The notes below the pieces were generated by a model, which saw only the letters and a program-made list of their open reading frames with translations, ran no database searches and was not told the origin of the DNA. From assembly GCA_009731375.1 (NCBI GenBank), contig BJOX01000013.1:368615-406057 (forward strand): a DNA stretch of 37,443 nt, written 5' to 3'. Numbering within the stretch: the first letter of the stretch is position 1; every line of letters starts with the position of its first letter. This document shows, piece after piece, positions 25,224 to 36,112 of the stretch. The DNA is from Paulinella micropora (Eukaryota > Cercozoa > Imbricatea > Euglyphida). The translations under genes and the position numbers were made by a program.

Positions 25224-27050
25224 TTCCTCACCTTACACACAGTTTTGCTACCACCCCCTTTCACCATGTAGGCCCGTGCTGCTTTCCTTCTCTGAAGTAG
25301 ACTGAAGGCACGATTGAGCTCTCCATCTTCTTCCTCTTGAGAGCTTTCACTGGTGTCAGCTCCTGGGGACTTCTTTTTGACCATGTCGGCCTTAGCCTTT
25401 GCTCCAGGCTGCTCTCCATTCCCATCTGGGCCATGGGTACACTTTGGCAAAGGATGATCACCTCCACACCGGAGACAGGGCTTTGTACAGTTTGAGGCAT
25501 AGTGCCCCTTGCCCTTGCAGTTGAAGCACTTCTTCTCCTTCTTACTATTATCCTTTTTGCCCTTTTGGTTGCGCTTTCCCTCGCCTTGCCCCTCCTCCCC
25601 TCGTGTACCACCTCCACCTTTCTTTTCATTCCCCGAGTGCGAGAACTTGCACTTACTCCCGTACTTGCAATCCCCTTCCTTACTAAAGAGAAAACAAACC
25701 CCCTTCAGCTTATCGTTGAGATGCATGTATTGGCACTCTCCTCCTTTCTTACACCTTCCCTTCTGGAAGTACAGGCATGGGGTAGTGAATGGTCTTCTCT
25801 TTTCAACCTTCGCAGCATTTGCCTTTGCCTTCTTGTTGGCCTTTCTCTCTTTCTCTCTCTCTCTTTTTGCAGATCAATGTCCTTGGCCTTTCTCTTCAGC
25901 TCTTGCCACCACTGATGCACATCCCATGCTTGTTTATCTTTCTCAAAGTATGCTGCCAGCAACCACTGCATCCAGTGGGTCTGAACCTCCTTGTCCTTCA
26001 TTTCCGGACCCATTATCACATCGCGAATAATTTGCTCGAAGCTCAAATCAGAGGGGTGATGACCCTTTTCGGCCAGCTGATCCCTTACTGATTCGAACTC
26101 AGCAATCTGCCCTTCATATTGCGTAGACGACTTAAACTCCCATCTAGCAATCCTTCTCTGCTTCTCAAGCAGATAACTGGAATTGCCTTTCCCATACCTG
26201 TCCTTAAGCCTTTTCCACATAGCGTCGGGTGTTGCCCAAATTCCGGTGTTCCATCTCTGACTAGATCTGTGACCAATCTCTTTGCCTCTCCCTTGAGATG
26301 TGTATAGATGAGAGTGAATAACTCCTGGTGACCCTCTTCTCTCTTACTGCTACTAATAGACTGTCGTCATAGCTTACCACGAGTTGCCGTTCTTTACGCT
26401 TCTTCTTGCGCACCTTGGCATCTGCCTTCTTTTCCGTTGCTGCAGCTGTAGAGAGTCCCGCTGTTGGTCCTTTTGCCTCGCCACTGCCACTTACGTCTGC
26501 ACTGCCAGAGGTACCGGACGATTGAGAGGGAGAGGCTCCTCGATTTCCTCTCCTTTCCTCCTCATACTTCCTGGAGGCAGATTCACGTTTTGTAGTGCTG
26601 CCTGAGCTCTCTTCTTCTCTTACATCTCTTTCTTCTTGCTCCTCCCCTGCATCAGAGTCTTCGGAGGCTTGACTGTCTTCCGACTCATCTTCTGCATCAT
26701 CCAAGCCTGGCATAGCAGTCTCTTCCTCTTCATTGCTTGCACTCCCCGACAGCCCCAAAACACTGTTTAACATTCCGTTTGCATAGCTGCTGCTGGCTGT
26801 TGTTACTGCTGCCTTCTTCTTGGCATGTTTTTCCCAGTGACTCATATTCTAAGTCTGGTACGTTTTTGCCTGCCATGTGCAGCCCTCGTAGGTTGGCACG
26901 ATGTACTTCTAACTTGTGCCCCTTCAGGTCCTCAAATCCACCTTTAAGGTCCTTCCTAACTGCCTCTAGCATCAGACCACGTTCAAAGTCTTCCCAGTCT
27001 TCCCTACCGCTGTAGTAAGGTATGTTGCTTGACTCATTTCTATTTTTCAT
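25166..27050 (-). pseudogene. Gag of the copia-type element, CCCH and CCHC fingers
   Basis: Four overlapping frames give one gag. It starts MKNRNESSNIPYYSGREDWEDF (27050), then shifts frame near 26845 to SHWEKHAKKKA. A long Ser/Asp/Glu-rich insert follows (about 26520-26760). The capsid-like helical domain is split at about 26330 and 26220: DAMWKRLKDRYGKGNSS, ARWEFKSSTQYEGQIAEFESV and HWMQWLLAAYF are UBN2/gag-type blocks. Two CCCH zinc fingers come next (25721-25777, CX7CX5CX3H; 25637-25696, CX8CX5CX3H), then two knuckles: CFNCKGKGHYASNC and CLRCGGDHPLPKC. Gag packages the element RNA. The CCCH pair is unusual for the family. Confidence 0.8.
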
Positions 27051-27409
27051 TTTTTTCAGATATCTGAAGTTACTTTTCCACTCCCGAAAGGTTGTTGTTC
27101 CCTGCCTGTTGTGTCACGGTGTTCCTGACTGGCTGACACCTGTCCTGCAAATCCCCCCTTAAGAGTACGTTGCTATTGTCCTCCTTGCAGTCGGAGGATC
27201 GGAGGAGCGTGGAGAAGGCCAACGACTCTCAAGGGCGCGGCCGGGGCGCGGATAGTGATCAAGACAGCGACTCGGACCCGGAATGGCGATTCAAGTTGGT
27301 GGAGCGTGCGGTGCGCAAGTGGTTCTACGACCCGGGCGGTGAAGGGATTATCGGCCGGCCCGCACAATACATAGTGGCATTGAGTGTCGTCCGACTTGTC
27401 GTTACTTGA
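27051..27409 (+). other. Copia 5' side junction and short open frame of host type
   Basis: Up to about 27170 the DNA should be the 5' leader of the copia-type element read on the minus strand. From 27175 a GC-rich open frame (27170-27409, plus strand) has an acidic stretch (DSDQDSDSDPEWRF) and a KLVERAVRKWFYDPGGEG segment, which look like a real but incomplete protein. No ATG is well placed and no family is recognised. The junction may mark truncation of the retroelement's 5' LTR. Confidence 0.35.
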
Positions 27410-28660
27410 CTCTTATGCTTGGTCTGCCCCTCTACCCTTGAGCTACGACTAAGTGTCAGAGTAGCTGTTCTGACCGGGTTACAAAAAAATCACTTTCAAA
27501 AGCTATGAGAGGAGTTCGCTCCTCGACTCAGTTTAATTGTTTGATTGGAAACGACCATCCTAGTGACATATATGGTATTCCAAGCATAAAAATAAAGTTG
27601 CAAAGTATGTTAGCTGCATACAAGGTCACTGTGTCCACCACAGAGTCGAAAGAAGCTAATGCTTTCAAAAATTGAAGTTGTTGTTGTGCCGCAGTAGTAG
27701 TGGTCCCGGCTATACTATAACCACAGACAAAGTTGAATGAATGGCTAAAAAGATCGGCTGAGGGAAGCTAGCCTACTGAGTGATAGTAGAAACTGAATGG
27801 AACGCTTTCTTTCAGTGAATTATTAATGAAGTCGGAAATACGCACTAGACAAGAGGGTTCCGAACTTTACTTTTACTGAGAGATTTTGAATAATACTGAG
27901 ACGTCACTAAGCGCCACACCCCAAACCGCCAAGCTTTGAATTCACCGTTACACATAGAGTGATATAGGTAAAATAGGTAATTGTCCTTGGGGTGGGCCGG
28001 TATGACTAAATACTATTATTAATAAAATTGTCCATTGCTCCCCCTATTTAGGAATAACGGCCACATCTACCTTATGCTACTAACTTCGCATATATGATGG
28101 TAAATATTTGTATCCCTATTCAGAAATTAACGGAGCCGTACTAACAACTATATGCACTAACTCTATGCTGATTGAAGTCACGTGCACGCTCAAAAACTCG
28201 ACTTATGATAGAAGGTCAAAAAGTCACAGTGGTAGAGCCGCCCACCGCGCGCTCCCCCGCTCCCTTGATCCCTTGAAGTCGCCGCCCGAGTCTCTTAGCT
28301 CCCCGGCTCCCAGCCGCCCATGCGCCGCCGCTGGAATTTGCCCTTTTCCCCCTTAGGGGGAAGCCGCTGGCGCGGCAAGCGGTCGACCCCCACGCTGAAG
28401 ACTGACTCCTCATTCGAAGCCTCCGGCGCTCTCGACCGACCGACACATGATATAAGGCATTGCGGCTGTCGAACAAATAAAAATAATTAGTCCACGTCCA
28501 GTGGTCTCATCCGTGAGAACTCGTGCCCCCGAGCTCCAGCGGCTCTATCCTTCCTCTGGCATCTGATGTAAATGCCATCCCTTGATCTCCCCTTCCAGTC
28601 GAAAAGAAAAAGTAGCTGATGATCCGTAAGCGACATCAGACTCCGTTCCAATCCCCATAA
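27410..28660. other. Intergenic stretch, possible solo LTR
   Basis: No gene is supported. At 28042-28050 the minus strand reads TAGGGGGAGC, like the polypurine tract and LTR boundary at 18806-18817. The roughly 600 bases below it could be a second LTR end of a related family, but no sequence match to the left LTR region could be seen. The part from 28216 to 28476 is GC-rich, with open frames on both strands that look non-coding. Confidence 0.3.
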
Positions 28661-29146
28661 TCACGGTCCCGTTTTGACTCGCTTTCGCAGTCTTCCACGA
28701 CCCTTGTGCTCCTCCGTTGAAAGCGGCACCTGTTTTGCTTTCCTCTTCTTCGCCGCAACTTCCTTATCACACTTCGGTGCACCCACCAGTAAGAATGATA
28801 TACCCGCGCTCTGGACCTCGTCCCATATGCGAAGCAGAATCCTTCGTTCCTCCGTTAAACCAAACTGCATATCCAGAACTACCCTCGGCATCAGCTGCAC
28901 CGTCCAAGGTGTGAAATCCTCGTCGTCCTTCTCGATGGACGCATCCCACTGTTCCAAGCCTTCCCCGTCTCGAAACACAGGTGCAAAGATCCTATCCCAT
29001 GTGAGCTCGACCTCACTTTTACTTCTCCAAAACTGCATTGTTGGTGCCAACCCCAACGCAGCTCGTACCCGTGTCTTGGGCTGTACATACGTAACTTGCA
29101 TGAAAAAGAAACGATCGAAGTCCTTATCCATAATCGTATCCCTCAT
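28661..29146 (-). pseudogene. C-terminal extension downstream of a Ty3/gypsy-like integrase
   Basis: A 161-residue frame, well ordered in composition (VTYVQPKTRVRAALGLAP, WTVQLMPRVVLDMQFGL, ILLRIWDEVQSAGISFLLVG) with a basic Lys/Arg tail. It lies on the same strand just after the integrase fragment. Sense sequence between them (KIEWQVDKFYLCRPHEG, near 29130-29190) is in a different frame, so both seem to belong to one decayed polyprotein. No family is recognised. It could be a chromo-like or family-specific tail. Confidence 0.4.
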
Positions 29147-29206
29147 GTGGCCGACACAGATAGAATTTATCTACCTGCCATTCGATCTTAGCCACATCCC
29201 TGCCTG

Positions 29207-29620
29207 CTATCCACGGCTTCTTCCATACCGTACCCTTACGGCCCTGTACCGCTTCGTAGGCTTAAGGATATCGTTTTTATCATTGGCATCCGCCAATGCG
29301 TTGTCGTCCCGACCCGCATGTTTCGCTTCCACTTTGCCTTCCTCTTGCTGCTTCCGCAGCGCCTCCTCACGCTCCTTACGCGTAAGCAATGATGGCGGCT
29401 GCCTAAACGCCGGTGCAATGCGCCTCAACGCTTGCTCCTCATTCGCGTCCTCCAGCAAATAAGGACTAAACTTGGCCAATCGCCGCACATGAACAATCTG
29501 TTCCCTTCCTCGTGCCCCCGTGGGCGCTATCTTATAATTGTACGCACCTGACCAGTGTCTGCCGTACAATCTTAAATGGCCCAAGAGAAGGGCAAGCAAG
29601 CAAAGTCCAAGGAATAGCCA
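29207..29620 (-). pseudogene. Ty3/gypsy-type integrase C-terminal fragment
   Basis: Residues YNYKIAPTGARGREQIVHVRRLAKF match the end of Ty3/gypsy integrases, where a GPF.IV.....Y.L strand is followed by VHV.RLK.F. Just upstream in another frame (about 29570-29600) is LGPFKIVRQT, which completes the motif, so one frameshift lies near 29570. It is followed by a charged RKEREEALRKQQEEGK region. Nothing of the catalytic core or RT is visible between 29620 and 30000. This is a 3' remnant of a second, different retroelement. Confidence 0.6.
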
Positions 29621-31399
29621 CCCCTTTTCACTCTCAAGTGGGTTTTACCCATCGTAATGGCTTCACCCGCCCCCCGCCCAGCGCTTTTCCCACTTGAACC
29701 GTCATCGTCCCTAGAAACATTACGCCATGACCGGCGTGTCCTTGTAAGTCCTTGATCGCCTCCTGTGCCTGCAGGTCAACAATTATTCTCATCGAAATTG
29801 AAACCCTCAGTGGTTATATCGGCACGGCATACTTGGTGCTTCATTATTTCATCTCGGCTATGTGATACCCGGCAACCTAATTTTCTATGGCTCGACATCG
29901 CCCCCCGATATCATCGCTCGCTACTGCGCCTCAATTGTCCCAGTCCCGCTGCAAATCATGGATATCCGGCCCCGGCTGATCATCACCCACATCGCGCCAG
30001 TATAGACGCATCATTCTTTTACTCTCCTATGGTTTAAGAGACTCATCCACCTCTCTTTTTCCTTTTAAACACTTTTTTTTTAGCGAGAGAACATACTTCG
30101 TTCGTTAATCACTCATTTTGTACGCAACTCAACTCAACTGTTAGGTCTGGGGGGGGGGGGGGGGNNNNNNNNNNGGGGGGGGGGGAGCTATAGACTGAGC
30201 ACCTTAACGACCAGCCAAAACCTTTACCGTTGATAAGTCACTCTTTTTGACCGGTTCATTAGATTCTCCTCTGCATGACGTTTCCACTTCACTAACTAGT
30301 ATTCGATTCCGTTCAGAAATGATTTCAAACGATCAAGTCATGGAGGAACGACTATTGCCGTTCAGAAATGATTTCAAAAGATCGACTATTGCCTTTTTCC
30401 TCCATATATTGCATTTTCACCGATTTCCCGTGAGCACGCATGTGCGGTAAATTTGTGGACAAGGACAAGAGAACGGAAAACAATATTTGACGCATTTTCC
30501 CGTCAGTGACTCACCAGTCATTCTCGCCTAGCCTTCACAAATCCGTTAGACTTTCGAGTTTTCACCAACCCGACACTATCCGTTTATGACTGTTAACTCG
30601 AAACTGAAAGATACCATCCGTTTGAGAACTGGAGACCTCACAATCTACGTTCTACACTGGATCGTACCGTCGGCGTTGAACCCAAGCCTGCAAAGAGTTC
30701 GAAATTATGTAAATAAACGAAGTGACCTCTCTACTATTTACTGGTATTTCACCTGCTCTCACAGAGTCAGGACTCAAAGCAGCCATAGTGTTCTAAGTAA
30801 GAGTTCGTTGTATCTGCCTACTTGAAGAGTTGTATAGTTTTGTCGGTTATAATCAAAAGATATTATTTATTGCAAGCCGGGGTATTAATCCATCCAATTC
30901 CACAGCACTCTGAAAATAACCTAATCTTCCTCCTCTGCAAAGAGAGGAAACCAGTATGGCGGAAAATGTAGGAGACTGTCAGAGCCAGCAACAAAAAGGA
31001 AAAAGAGAGGCATTTCCCAGTGCCACCCCTAACGATAATATTAGACGGCTTAAAAAAGTAGTACCGGTTATGAATCGTAATATTATCGTTTTCAACCGGC
31101 TCAAAAGTATATTATAAAAACGGATATAACTACATCTTAAAGAGATATAGCTCTTCTTTACATCACTGTGTATAGGGGTATAAGAAAAGGTCGCATATTT
31201 ACCTATCTACGCCTACAATCCCCCCTCCCCGTCTTATGCGGGAACCGTAGCTAATAGGGGTAGATTGGTAAATATCGTCGGTTGAGAGTTTCCTCCCCGG
31301 ATCCGTTTCTCAAGAGTGTCTGACTTCTTAGGAGTCACATCATTGAGTAAACACTACCAGCCGTTAGGCCGTAGTCTTTTTCTGATCCTTACGTTCCGA
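29621..31399. other. Gene-poor region with a poly-G assembly gap
   Basis: 29621-29760 still carries integrase-side remnants on the minus strand (VQVGKALGGG-like sense). After that no gene is supported. A G run flanks a 10-N gap at 30165-30174. An inverted repeat CGATAATATTA / TAATATTATCG (31033-31043 and 31078-31088) could be a small non-autonomous element end or an extruding hairpin. Confidence 0.45.
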
Positions 31400-31599
31400 C
31401 TCTGCCCTTCATTCCCGCTTGTACGTTACGCGCCTTACAAAATTCGAATTTGAGTTTGGAGTCAAATTCGAGTTCAAATTTGAATTTGAATTTTGAACTA
31501 CCTCCTCCCCCCCTTCTATGGCGATCTGCCATAGACGTACAACGGTAATGAATGTGCTTGTTGCCATAACACCCAGACGCCTTGTCCTTTCGCCGTGCC

Positions 31600-32240
31600 T
31601 TCCCAGGTCTTTGACCCGGGGGTGCTCGCGCCCTTGTAACCTCGCTCGGTTCAGGGTCGTGCGCACGTTCGGCAGCTGTGGTCATTGGATGCCTTCAGTG
31701 GGACGGAGGTCCGACAGTTGTACTTCGCCCGACCCTGTCTTAAGCGACTGGATCGGCAGAAGTACCACTAGCAACACTCTAAGGATCTGTGATCCTGGCA
31801 GTGCCGGGGGATATGCATCCGCTCTGAAGCATACCTCCGAGTACTTGCAGAGTTCCGTGTCCCCATCGCCATGTTCTTTTCGGGTCTGTGACCTTCGGAT
31901 GAGGTGCTCGTGTCCTTGAAACCTTACGAGATTCAAGGTCGCAAGCACGTGAAACAGCTCTGGTCCCTCTTAAAGGATCTGTGATCCTGGCATTACTGGG
32001 CGATTTGTATCCAATCTGAAACAAATCTCCACGCAATTCTGAGGTTCCACGTCCCCAGTACTTGTCTCGGCCCTAGTGTGTCCTGTGGATCTGTGATCCC
32101 GAGAATACAAGGAGGCATTGATATTAATTGTTCAATACCCCCGTGCATCCTCGTCCATTGTAGGAATGAGCGGGCGCTATGCTCGTCCGTCCGAAGGATC
32201 TGTGATCCCGAGGATACAGGGAGGCGTTGATCTTGACGCT
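31600..32240. repeat. Degenerate tandem repeats with GGATCTGTGATCC core
   Basis: AGGATCTGTGATCC occurs at about 31782, 31972 and 32196, and TGGATCTGTGATCC at about 32087. Around the cores, longer diverged blocks recur, for example GGTGCTCG(C/T)G(C/T)CCTTG(T/A)AACC at about 31621 and 31898, and CACGTCCCC / CGTGTCCCC near 32047 and 31856. Spacing of about 110-190 bases suggests a decayed satellite or a minisatellite inside a larger repeat. Frames crossing it are not thought to be genes. Confidence 0.6.
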
Positions 32241-32660
32241 ATGGTAAATAATAAGGCGCCGGTCGTACTTTTTTGCGACCTTTCATTTTTTTCCGTACTT
32301 GTTCAGATATCATTGAATCCATTAATTATTGCTTTTAAAACGTTTGGATGTAAAGAAAAGATATTAATAAAGAGTTTTAATTACAAAACTCCTTGCTGTA
32401 CTTAGCCGGTCGGCACCTTGTATGTACGCTAAATCTCAGCTATGTCAGCTAAACCCCAGAATGACCTTTTAAGTTGTAATTTTTTTGCTAGATCGTTTTT
32501 TTTTTACCAATCTTTCTGCTGAAATTCAACACACTTATTCTAATTTAATAGTCTTGACGTGTACTTACTTACGACTTAGCACGGTTTGGGGGGGGGGGGG
32601 GAGGGGGGGGGGGGGGGGGGGGGGNNNNNNNNNNGTCAAACAAACAGCGACAGAAGCAGA
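32241..32660. other. AT-rich spacer and poly-G assembly gap
   Basis: No gene is supported. The 10-N gap at 32625-32634 is flanked on its left by a G run from 32587 with a single A, so its real length and content are unknown. The acidic tail of the transposase-like gene ends to the right of it. Confidence 0.5.
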
Positions 32661-32669
32661 CGAATTTAA

Positions 32670-35561
32670 ACGGAATCATCCTGGTACAAGTCTTCATCAT
32701 CGCTCTCTTCGTCTGCTTCGTCGCTGTCACTAGATGCAGCACGCTCGCACAACTCTCATCCTTCAACAAAATACGAATGCGTTCGGTTCTCAAACCCGCA
32801 CGTGTTGCATCTCCAGGGCTCCACAGCTTTCCCGTCCTCGCTATCACCTTCTCCGTCTTCGTCTTGCCCTGAATAGTAAACGCGTTTGCCTCTGGTCTTC
32901 CTCACCGTCCCTGGCACTGTCCAAACAAAAAAAAAATTAATTGCAAGAACAATTTCAAAAAGTAAGCAAACGGTAAGCCCTGCCACACCAGACGTATACC
33001 TTTCGACGAGCTTTTGCGTTTCTTAGCAGCTGGCGGGCTTGCAGCCTCAGCTTTCCCACTCTTCCTCTTGCCCCGCTTGCCAGACTTAGAGCGCTTCGCC
33101 TTAGCCTTGGGCTTGTCGGAACCTTGCGAGACGTCGCTGTTCAGACGCTCCCGCAGTTCCGCCACCTTGCCCTCCGTGGGCAAACCTAACTTCTGCAGCA
33201 AAGCAATACATTGAGCCTTTGTCATGCGTGAAAAATGGCCCCCCTGGCCCGTCTTGCCTTGCTTTTTCTTTTGGCTCCTCTGCCTGGCCAGCCTATTGAA
33301 ATAGCGAATCTTCTCCTCGCGCCCCATGTTGGCAGTAGCCTCGGACTGTTCCAGGACGAAGCCGCAGCTGATGCCAGTCGCCCCGCCTCTCCGAACTGGG
33401 CATTTCTTCCCTTGCTTATGCGCGGCCTTAGGCGCCATCGTACTCTGAGTGCAAAACTCACACCGGAGGCCCGCCTCCTTATCGCTCCTCAAGTCAAGTA
33501 CCACACGATCCGCATCTTGGCCGCCGCTGCATAAAGCGCCGTACGCTACGCCCGGAACACTAAACTGCTTGCCCGCAGCTGTTTGCAGGGAATATTTGAA
33601 AGAACGAAGCTCCCGAAACTGCCAGCTAGTTAGTAATCGGGGAGACAGTGGATTCTGGGTGACCCACTCTTGGATGACGTCCCTCTCGTGCCCGTAGAGG
33701 CGAACGTTCGCAAAGCCAGCATTAGACGCAGATTCTAACCAATCCTCGACAAGCGAAAAGCCTATCCCTTGCTCAATCTGGTCTTTTGAAAAGACCTTCG
33801 ACAGATTGCGCTTTGCTCCGTCGCAGGGATTCCAGGCGTGGTTCGCACATAGAACGTGCGCCTCCACGTCCACACCATAAAGCGCGTGGTAGCATGATTC
33901 CGAGTAAATAAACTCTTTGCTCGTAAAATCACCACCGCCATCGCCAGTCCGCACGCCTGGCCCCGGCAAAGACGAAAGCTCGCCGCTGCCCCCATCCTGG
34001 GTACTCCGAAAATGATAAGCCCAGCAATATCGGGTGGTGTCCGCGGTGTGCTCAGTAGTCATTAAGTTATGAATATATTCGTACTTGAGCTGGCCGTGCG
34101 CGTCACGAGTGACAAGGGTGAACAGAAGGTCGTTTACTTTCGTGCCATTTTCCGAGTACCATGATATATAATCCTGATATATCACCCACTGGCCCGACCC
34201 GGGTTGCAGAGCTTCAATTCGCGCCTGAACGTAACTATCACATTCAAGGCACACACAAAGAAAAAAGATGATACCTACAAAAAAGCATAACCAAAACCTC
34301 TTGGAAAGGAGAAACAAGCAATGCTGATATAAGTGTTTTGGAAAGCACGCAAATATTTACCTTAGGCGAGTGTCACAAACATTCACCACCCTCACCCCCC
34401 CCCCAAGTAACAATGCATTGCAGCGAAGCAACATCAACCATTCCAATGAAACTCACGAAGAAAAATGAATCACCTGCGCTGGGTTTCGTACTGTCGAAAA
34501 TGGCGCTCGCACTTTCTAATATTCTCGTTGAGCGTTTGAAGCTTCTTGTTAATAAGATCACGCTGCTTGGGGTTTTTGGCAAGCTTGTCAAGCTCCCTGT
34601 CGCGCTCGAGCTTCCACTTATCGTAGTTATCATGCCATTTGCAGGGCACGGTCTTAGTGATGCAGCGGAAAGAGACTTTCTCATCATCCAAGAGCTTTGT
34701 GAGAGTTTTGCGAGTTCGTGGCTTATAGAAATGCCGGCAGCCTGCGGAGCATTTCCCTCCGCAGATGTATGCAGCCGAATTATCAGTGACCCACTGCGTG
34801 CCTCGCAAATCTACGACAAGTTTCTCAATACTGCCCGATGCAATCACCATTTGCTCAAATATTGTCGGGAAAGCTTTGTCGCGGTAATTGTCATGGAAGC
34901 TGTCGAGAGTCCCGTACCAGTATAGCGTTGTGCGACCTGACTTGGCGCCCATCATCTCTAGAATCACCTTCTTGGTGGTGAGCTTTTCCAACTGGGAGAT
35001 GCCCTCGCGCTGTTCATCCCTGGTTCGCTTCTGTGCGAAAATATCGATGGGCACAACGTCACCCTTAGCTTTCCTCTCGGCCAACTGCTTCTCGACCTTT
35101 GCAGCTTTGTTAGCGTAAGCCCGGCTAATGCATGTGAAATAGTCGTTCCACTCCTGGGTGGTCATCCTTCCTCTCAGTTTGCCTACGATTGCTTGTTTGT
35201 GAGCGGCCCGAGCCGGCATCTCTTGCAGCACCTCCTTTATTGCACTAGCGGCCGCAGCCTGTGCCTTATTCTTGCGTAGCAGGGCGCTAGTCTCAGGATA
35301 CATCCTCTCCCCCGCACTGGAAAGAAGCATGTCCTGCAATGCCCTGTCATCAGGATATTTTTGAGATACCTGCTTGGATGTTCGTTTATTGGCCTGATAT
35401 TTCCTACTTTTCTCCAGCCTTTTGCGGTGCTTGGGGTCGACAGAAGTCAAATCTACGCGCGGAACGCGCGAATCTCGCTTTCGTTTTCTGTTAGGCTCTG
35501 TCTCACTGCTGTCAGGTTCAGTCTCGAGGACAGATTTGCGTTTTGATGCAAAAAAAATCAT
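32670..35561 (-). pseudogene. Three-exon transposase-like protein with SAP domain
   Basis: Exon 1 (35561-34474) encodes a basic N-terminus, a helical part and a Cys/His cluster (YICGGKCSAGCRHFY). Intron 1 (34473-34235) has GT..AG ends and joins in phase to exon 2 (34234-33000). Exon 2 carries SYVQARIEALQPGSG, a possible H..CDG.K motif (NHAWNPCDGAKRNLSK, near 33800-33845) as in some eukaryotic DDE transposases, Cys pairs (CEFC), a SAP DNA-binding domain (33139-33225, MTKAQCIALLQKLGLPTEGK) and a Lys-rich nuclear signal. Intron 2 (about 32999-32920) leads to exon 3: a zinc-ribbon-like CNTCGF, then a TGA near 32755-32757 followed in the same frame by an acidic tail. The transposase call is tentative; the exon joins are supported by phase and splice sites. 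Confidence 0.5.
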
Positions 35562-36112
35562 CGTGAGCGTTGTTTCCGTTCGCCTCTTGCTTCCCAGACC
35601 GGTGGTCGTGGCTTGAGTTGAGAGTTTGCGGACTTAATGCAGGAAAAGGATCGGAAACCACAGAACCGTCGGTATCCTTGCGCAAATCTGGAGGTTGACG
35701 CACTTGCTGTTGTGGGACATGGACCAGCCACGACACCGTTTACATCTAAGAAAAAAAAAAGCACTGTTCCATGTCACAGTACACACCGATTGCCTAACAG
35801 ACCTCCATGTCGGAGCAACGTTTGCTGGCTGTAACAAATAAAAAGGGACAGAAAAAAAATGGAGTCGACAGATCGCAAGGAAATGCATCTACATTTTCCT
35901 CCGCAGCGAGCACGTTGCCCGTGCGTGGCTCACCCGACCAAAACAATCAAAACGCAGCCAAGATGGCTTGAGAGGACGTTCGTTAGGAATGAAATGATAC
36001 CCCCAAAATCTGCCAACCGTCGGGGGAAATAGGCATTTCTCCATCCTTTTTTGAAGTCAAAAGATCAAGCTTTGCATCGTTCAAGTTTGCCCGTAGGGCA
36101 TCAACCATACGC

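Larger units (their letters stand above)
18806..27050 (-). mobile_element. Decayed Ty1/copia-type LTR retrotransposon
   Basis: On the minus strand the order is gag with zinc fingers, aspartic protease (DSGA), integrase, reverse transcriptase and RNase H. This is the Pseudoviridae / Ty1-copia order, in which integrase precedes RT. The internal region of about 8.2 kb is long for the family, because of a roughly 2.5 kb segment between gag and protease. A polypurine tract at 18806-18817 marks the 3' LTR boundary. No 5' LTR or tRNA primer site was found by eye past 27050. At least ten frame breaks show that it is inactive as assembled. Confidence 0.85.

Noticed and set aside
27170-28050. 5' LTR of the copia-type element
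   Set aside because: No stretch matching the presumed 3' LTR (below 18806) and no tRNA primer-binding site could be found by eye. A self-alignment of 17200-18810 with 27050-28650 would decide.
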